From: Candidatus Hodarchaeota archaeon
Lineage (GTDB): Archaea > Asgardarchaeota > Heimdallarchaeia > Hodarchaeales > YT1-057
Reading direction: 5' to 3'
DNA: 9,278 nt
Assembly (NCBI GenBank): GCA_016839955.1
Contig: JAEOTI010000311.1
Span: forward strand, 1-9,278
The translations under genes were made by a program, and so were the position numbers. Within the stretch, counting starts at the first letter, position 1. Every line of letters begins with the position of its first letter. Positions 6,073 through 9,278 of this stretch are shown piece by piece. The notes under the pieces are model-generated. The model did not search any database, was not told the origin of the DNA, and saw only the letters and a list, made by a program, of their open reading frames with translations.

Positions 6073-7347
6073 TTATTTCTCATATAAGGGATAATGACAT
6101 GCAACCCAATGATTTGGTCGTATTTCTCTTAATTCAGGCTCTTCTTTAGCACAAAGCTCTAATTTAGCATAATCACATCGAGGATGAAATCTACAACCAG
6201 AAGGGGGATTGATTGCATCTGCAACATCTCCTTTTGGTAATTTGTATGTTTTTTCACCTGGGACGGGCGTTGGAATGGCATCGATTAAAGCATTTGTATA
6301 AGGATGGAGTGGTTGTTTAAAGATATCATCAATTTCTCCTTTTTCAATCAGTTTTCCTACGTACATCACACCTACACGATCGCCAAAGTGTCGGGCTGTT
6401 GCTAAATCATGTGTAATAAAGAGAATGGCAACATCGTATTTTTCTTGTAGTGATTTTAACAAATCAAGTATTCCAGCACGAAGACTGACGTCTAGCATAC
6501 TCGTTGGCTCATCTGCAATAAGCAATGTTGGATTTAATACTATTCCTCTAGCTATACACGCCCTTTGTCTCTCCCCGCCACTAACTTCATGAGGGTACTT
6601 TTCATAATACTGGAGTGGTGGTGTTAATCCTATTTCTTTAAATAAACCTGTTATTGTATTATCTTGAATCTGATTACATTGGTACCAAGTTAAAAACAAG
6701 TAGATAAGAAAGCCTATTGCGAAAATAGATAATCCAATGGAAGTCTTAGTAATTTTCTTACTGTAAATTGTTGTAACGTGTTCAGTAGATATTAAAGCAT
6801 TTGTAAGGACCAAAAAGGATAAGAAAATGCCTAAAAGGAGAAAATATTCTCCAAAAAGTGATCTACGCATTTTTCTTTTTGTATTTATGTCAACAATTTC
6901 ATCATGAATTACTAGAGGGTGTAATGCTGCATTTCCTAATTTCATTCTAGGGTTTAGAGCAGAAAAAGGATTTTGAAAAACAATCTGACTCTTTACATTC
7001 CCTTTATGTGGTTTCAATTCCTCAGCGGAGATTTCTTCTCCATTCCAAGAAAATTTTCCAGATGTAGGATCTTCTAAACCAGCCAATACTCTTGCAGTTG
7101 TTGTTTTTCCACAACCACTTTCACCGACGAGACAGAATATTTCTCCTTGATAAATGTTGAAACTGATATTATCTATAGCATAAACTAATTGCTTTTTTGT
7201 TGAAAAAATTTGTTGTAAGAACCCATGTTTCACTGGAAAATACTTTTTTAAGTTCTCTACGGCCAAAAGCGGAGTTTTTTCCCCGTTTGTAGCTTTTTCT
7301 TCTATATATGTATCAGAATCACTTAAATTGGCTTGAGTATTTGACAT
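6073..7347 (-). CDS. oppF: dipeptide/oligopeptide ABC transporter ATPase, OppF/DppF type, with inserted TM hairpin
   Basis: Second ATP-hydrolysing subunit of a peptide importer. 424 residues, about 100 longer than usual for OppF. Walker A is G75-T83 (GESGCGKTT), Q-loop Q125 in VFQNPFSALNP, signature V255-R262 (VSGGERQR), Walker B L275-E280 (LLIADE), D-loop MLD at 284-286 and switch H313, so ATPase chemistry should be intact. The C-terminal oligopeptide/dipeptide (oligo_HPY) domain contains HPYTNALIDAIP and cysteines C385, C391, C399 and C417, the pattern that binds an iron-sulfur cluster in some family members. Unusually, about 70 residues (roughly 160-226) are inserted between Q-loop and signature and hold two hydrophobic helices, about 165-185 and 203-221. 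A hydrophilic 28-residue N-terminal tail is also present. ATG 7347 lies 29 bp inside the end of the upstream ATPase gene, implying translational coupling. Confidence 0.93.
   Translation of the reverse strand: MSNTQANLSDSDTYIEEKATNGEKTPLLAVENLKKYFPVKHGFLQQIFSTKKQLVYAIDNISFNIYQGEIFCLVGESGCGKTTTARVLAGLEDPTSGKFSWNGEEISAEELKPHKGNVKSQIVFQNPFSALNPRMKLGNAALHPLVIHDEIVDINTKRKMRRSLFGEYFLLLGIFLSFLVLTNALISTEHVTTIYSKKITKTSIGLSIFAIGFLIYLFLTWYQCNQIQDNTITGLFKEIGLTPPLQYYEKYPHEVSGGERQRACIARGIVLNPTLLIADEPTSMLDVSLRAGILDLLKSLQEKYDVAILFITHDLATARHFGDRVGVMYVGKLIEKGEIDDIFKQPLHPYTNALIDAIPTPVPGEKTYKLPKGDVADAINPPSGCRFHPRCDYAKLELCAKEEPELREIRPNHWVACHYPLYEK
6670..6870 (-). other. transmembrane hairpin insertion within the OppF-like ATPase
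   Basis: Codes residues about 160-226. Helix 1 (LLLGIFLSFLVL core) and helix 2 (IGLSIFAIGFLIYLFL core) are separated by an 18-residue polar loop. The KRKMRR cluster just before helix 1 fits a cytoplasmic N-side, so the hairpin would return the chain to the cytoplasm, leaving the ATPase fold on one side. In ordinary OppF the Q-loop glutamine and the signature serine are about 58 residues apart; here they are 131 apart. Confidence 0.85.
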
Positions 7348-8641
7348 TATATTTCCAACACTTTACAAAATGCTTAGAATCATCATTATCGGAAATAGAG
7401 TAGTAACATGGTTCTTTATCTTTGCACATATCTATTGTATATTGGCAACGATTTGCAAAGCGACAAGAATCAGTTATTTCCCGTAAATCTGGAGGTCTTC
7501 CAGGTATTGAGGTCATTTTTTTCTTGGTATCATCTTTTACATTAGGAATTGCTGAAATCAGTCCTCTTGTGTAAGGATGAGCGGGATCGTTGAAAATAGT
7601 TGATGTTCTTCCTTCTTCAACAATTTGCCCAGCATACATTATGAAAACTCGATGTGTTAGTTCCGCCACAACTCCTAAATCATGTGAAATATAGATAATT
7701 GTTAAGTCAAAATCATTTTGTATTGTTTTTAATAACCGGAGAATTCTTGCTTGTACAAGAACATCTAAAGCAGTTGTCGGTTCATCTGCTATAATTAATT
7801 TTGGATTAAGTAATAAAGCAAGAGCTATCACAATTCTTTGTTGCATTCCTCCAGAAAATTGAAATGGATAGTCCTTTAATCGAGATTCAGGAATTTCTAA
7901 TTTTTGTAGGAGATTCAATACAATGTTCCAGCTTTCTTTGCTGCGATTTATTTTTTTATGAACCTTAATAGTATCTTTGAAGTGGTTTGAAACAGTTTGG
8001 AGCGGATTTAAGGCATCTTGAGAGGCTTGGAAAATCATAGAAATGTCAGAGCCTCTGTGATTTCGCAATTTTTCTTCTGGAATCTTAACCTGAATTGTAT
8101 TGACCCTCGTCTTGTACCTAAACAGGAGAAAGAATAGAATTACAAAATCAATAAGACTAAAAATTTCAGCTAGATATAAAAATCCAATAAAAAATTCCTG
8201 TCCAAATATGAATAGACCAATGAAGGCAATTAAAGAGAGTAAAACAGTAACTGTGACAAAAAGAGACGCTGTTAATCCCCAACTATGGACATTTATCCTT
8301 TTATAATATTCTTTTATTTCTTTATCAGAGATTTCTCTAAGATCTTTTCCTTCAAATAAAATTTTTCCACCCTGAATAAACCCTCCCTTTAACAATCCAA
8401 GAATTGAAAAACCTAAAGTGCTCTTCCCACAACCTGATTCGCCAACTAAACCCACTACTTCTTTTGGGTACAGTTTAAAAGAAACATTATTGACTGCCCT
8501 TACATTACTCTCTTTTGTAGGGTAATCAACAATTAAATTCTGTATATCTAGAAGAGGTGTGTCAGTTTTCTTGCTAGTATCGTCTGTACTAGTCTCCACT
8601 TTTTTTAGTTGTGTAGATGATTTACTCATTCGAAATTTCAT
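7319..8641 (-). CDS. oppD: dipeptide/oligopeptide ABC transporter ATPase, OppD/DppD type, with inserted TM hairpin
   Basis: First ATPase subunit of the peptide importer. 440 residues, about 100 longer than usual for OppD. Walker A is G67-T75 (GESGCGKST), Q-loop Q205 in MIFQASQDALNP, signature F262-R269 (FSGGMQQR), Walker B K281-E287 (KLIIADE), D-loop ALD at 291-293 and switch H320. The C-terminal oligopeptide domain has HPYTRGLISAIP, PGRPPDL and cysteines C393, C399, C406, C412 and C428, of which four probably hold a [4Fe-4S] cluster as in DppD relatives. About 80 residues (roughly 106-187) with two long hydrophobic helices are inserted between Walker A and the Q-loop. Follows the permease gene by 45 bp and overlaps the next ATPase by 29 bp. 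The start is ATG 8641 or ATG 8629; neither has a convincing ribosome binding site. Confidence 0.93.
   Translation of the reverse strand: MKFRMSKSSTQLKKVETSTDDTSKKTDTPLLDIQNLIVDYPTKESNVRAVNNVSFKLYPKEVVGLVGESGCGKSTLGFSILGLLKGGFIQGGKILFEGKDLREISDKEIKEYYKRINVHSWGLTASLFVTVTVLLSLIAFIGLFIFGQEFFIGFLYLAEIFSLIDFVILFFLLFRYKTRVNTIQVKIPEEKLRNHRGSDISMIFQASQDALNPLQTVSNHFKDTIKVHKKINRSKESWNIVLNLLQKLEIPESRLKDYPFQFSGGMQQRIVIALALLLNPKLIIADEPTTALDVLVQARILRLLKTIQNDFDLTIIYISHDLGVVAELTHRVFIMYAGQIVEEGRTSTIFNDPAHPYTRGLISAIPNVKDDTKKKMTSIPGRPPDLREITDSCRFANRCQYTIDMCKDKEPCYYSISDNDDSKHFVKCWKYNVKYSSQFK
8081..8326 (-). other. transmembrane hairpin insertion within the OppD-like ATPase
   Basis: Codes residues about 106-187. 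Helix 1 spans roughly 121-146 and helix 2 roughly 151-174, joined by a tight turn around GQEF. Basic residues flank both ends (KEYYKR before, RYKTR after), which predicts both ends in the cytoplasm. Walker A lysine to Q-loop glutamine is 132 residues here against about 50 in ordinary OppD. The segments on either side, SDKEIKEYYKR and IPEEKLRNHRGSDIS, both resemble the normal single helix before the Q-loop, as if the insert split or duplicated it. Confidence 0.87.
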
Positions 8642-8686
8642 CTCTTTGTGTAAATTACTTAGTCATTTACTCCAGAAGTGATTAAA

Positions 8687-9278
8687 TTAAATTTTCCTTT
8701 TTATTAGTGGGTTGAATTTGTCATTTAGAGAATCTCCTATTAGAGATAATGAAAATGCAAGGAGAAATATCATCAGGGCTGGGAAAAAGATCAACCAAGG
8801 ATATAACTGTATTTTAGCTAAGCTTTTTGCATCATAAACGTCATAACCCCAATCTGGCGTAGGTGGTTCAATTCCAAGACCCAAAAATGCTAAAGCAGCA
8901 TTAGTTAGAATTGCATCTGTCATGTTATAAGGAATAATTGCGATTGAAGAGGCTATTACATTTGGAGTAACATATCGGATCAGTATTGTTGTACGTCGTG
9001 CACCCATTGCTTTGGCTGCATCAATATACATCTCTTCTTTTACACGTTGAACCTGAGCTCGAACTACACGGAAATATGTGGGGATGTAGACTAATGCAGT
9101 AGCAAATGCAACAGGTCCAATATCTTGAAGCAGTCCAAAAGCCCTTAAATAAATTGCTAACATAATAGCAATTAATAGAGGGGGAAAAGAGTAAATTGAG
9201 TCCGCCATAACGGTTAGAAATCTGTCAACCTTACCTCCAAAATATCCAGATATGACTCCTAAAGGAATACCAATCGCT
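8687..9278 (-). CDS. oppC: dipeptide/oligopeptide ABC transporter permease, OppC/DppC type (5' end outside window)
   Basis: Membrane-spanning subunit of the peptide importer, which forms half of the translocation path and docks onto the ATPases. The frame stays open to the window edge: before the in-frame ATG at 9208 the 23 codons read IPLGVISGYFGGKVDRFL, a conserved OppC/DppC segment, so the gene is partial and ATG 9208 is internal. About 196 residues are visible, the C-terminal two thirds. The EAA loop that contacts the ATPase is at 8963-9028 (YIDAAKAMGA...P). The conserved LGLGIEPPTPDWG follows, then a last helix and SLIGDSLNDKFNPLI at the C-terminus. At least four hydrophobic segments are present. 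The gene order permease, OppD, OppF is the standard one for this importer class; the other permease and binding protein should lie beyond the right edge. Confidence 0.93.
   Translation of the reverse strand, partial: AIGIPLGVISGYFGGKVDRFLTVMADSIYSFPPLLIAIMLAIYLRAFGLLQDIGPVAFATALVYIPTYFRVVRAQVQRVKEEMYIDAAKAMGARRTTILIRYVTPNVIASSIAIIPYNMTDAILTNAALAFLGLGIEPPTPDWGYDVYDAKSLAKIQLYPWLIFFPALMIFLLAFSLSLIGDSLNDKFNPLIKRKI

Noticed and set aside
8100..8306. Plus-strand open frame opposite the OppD hairpin
   Set aside because: It is the reverse of the hydrophobic insert, rich in Lys, Arg and Asn as expected for the complement of such codons; no start signals seen.
6670..8326. Idea that the extra ATPase segments are introns or inteins
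   Set aside because: The inserts are short, in frame and hydrophobic, with no intein splice residues (no Cys/Ser start with His-Asn end) and no endonuclease motif; protein-level membrane hairpins explain them better.

Overview
The window reads as AT-rich archaeal DNA, most likely from an Asgard archaeon (Heimdall-, Thor- or Loki-like; I cannot place it more finely). The best lineage clue is a longin/roadblock-like small protein (5204-5941) of a style that is abundant in Asgard genomes. Supporting clues are TATA-type promoters placed about 26 nt from start codons, apparently leaderless TTG starts, short T-run terminators instead of hairpins, and an ArsM/PadR/LarA-type gene set common in anaerobic archaea. 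No rRNA, tRNA, CRISPR array, transposase or insertion sequence was seen. No gene-free stretch exceeds 190 bases.

Left part (1-2897): a 12-helix MFS transporter (+) runs convergently into arsM (-), an arsenite S-adenosylmethionine methyltransferase; their 3' ends are 15 bp apart and each gene's T-run terminator lies at or inside the other's end. Divergent from arsM is a PadR-family winged-helix regulator (+) whose C-terminus carries two vicinal cysteine pairs (CCPDCC). The shared promoter region holds two copies of an 11-bp AT-rich element, one beside each start. This looks like a self-contained metalloid-responsive detoxification unit in which a PadR protein takes the place usually held by ArsR.

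Middle (2898-5941): a LarA-family (DUF2088) nickel-pincer racemase/epimerase homologue (+) with every known LarA catalytic and cofactor-binding position conserved. Convergent to it are a class I SAM-dependent methyltransferase of unknown substrate and, upstream of that on the same strand, the longin-like protein with a single CPxCG zinc knuckle at its C-terminus.

Right part (6073-9278, all -): the end of a dipeptide/oligopeptide ABC importer operon, in transcription order oppC/dppC permease (5' end beyond the window), oppD/dppD ATPase and oppF/dppF ATPase, the two ATPase genes overlapping by 29 bp. The most unusual thing in the window is here. Both ATPases, normally soluble peripheral subunits, have a hydrophobic two-helix hairpin inserted within the nucleotide-binding domain. 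The insert sits between Walker A and the Q-loop in the OppD-like subunit, and between the Q-loop and the signature motif in the OppF-like subunit. All ATPase motifs are intact, so these appear to be functional, membrane-anchored ABC ATPases.
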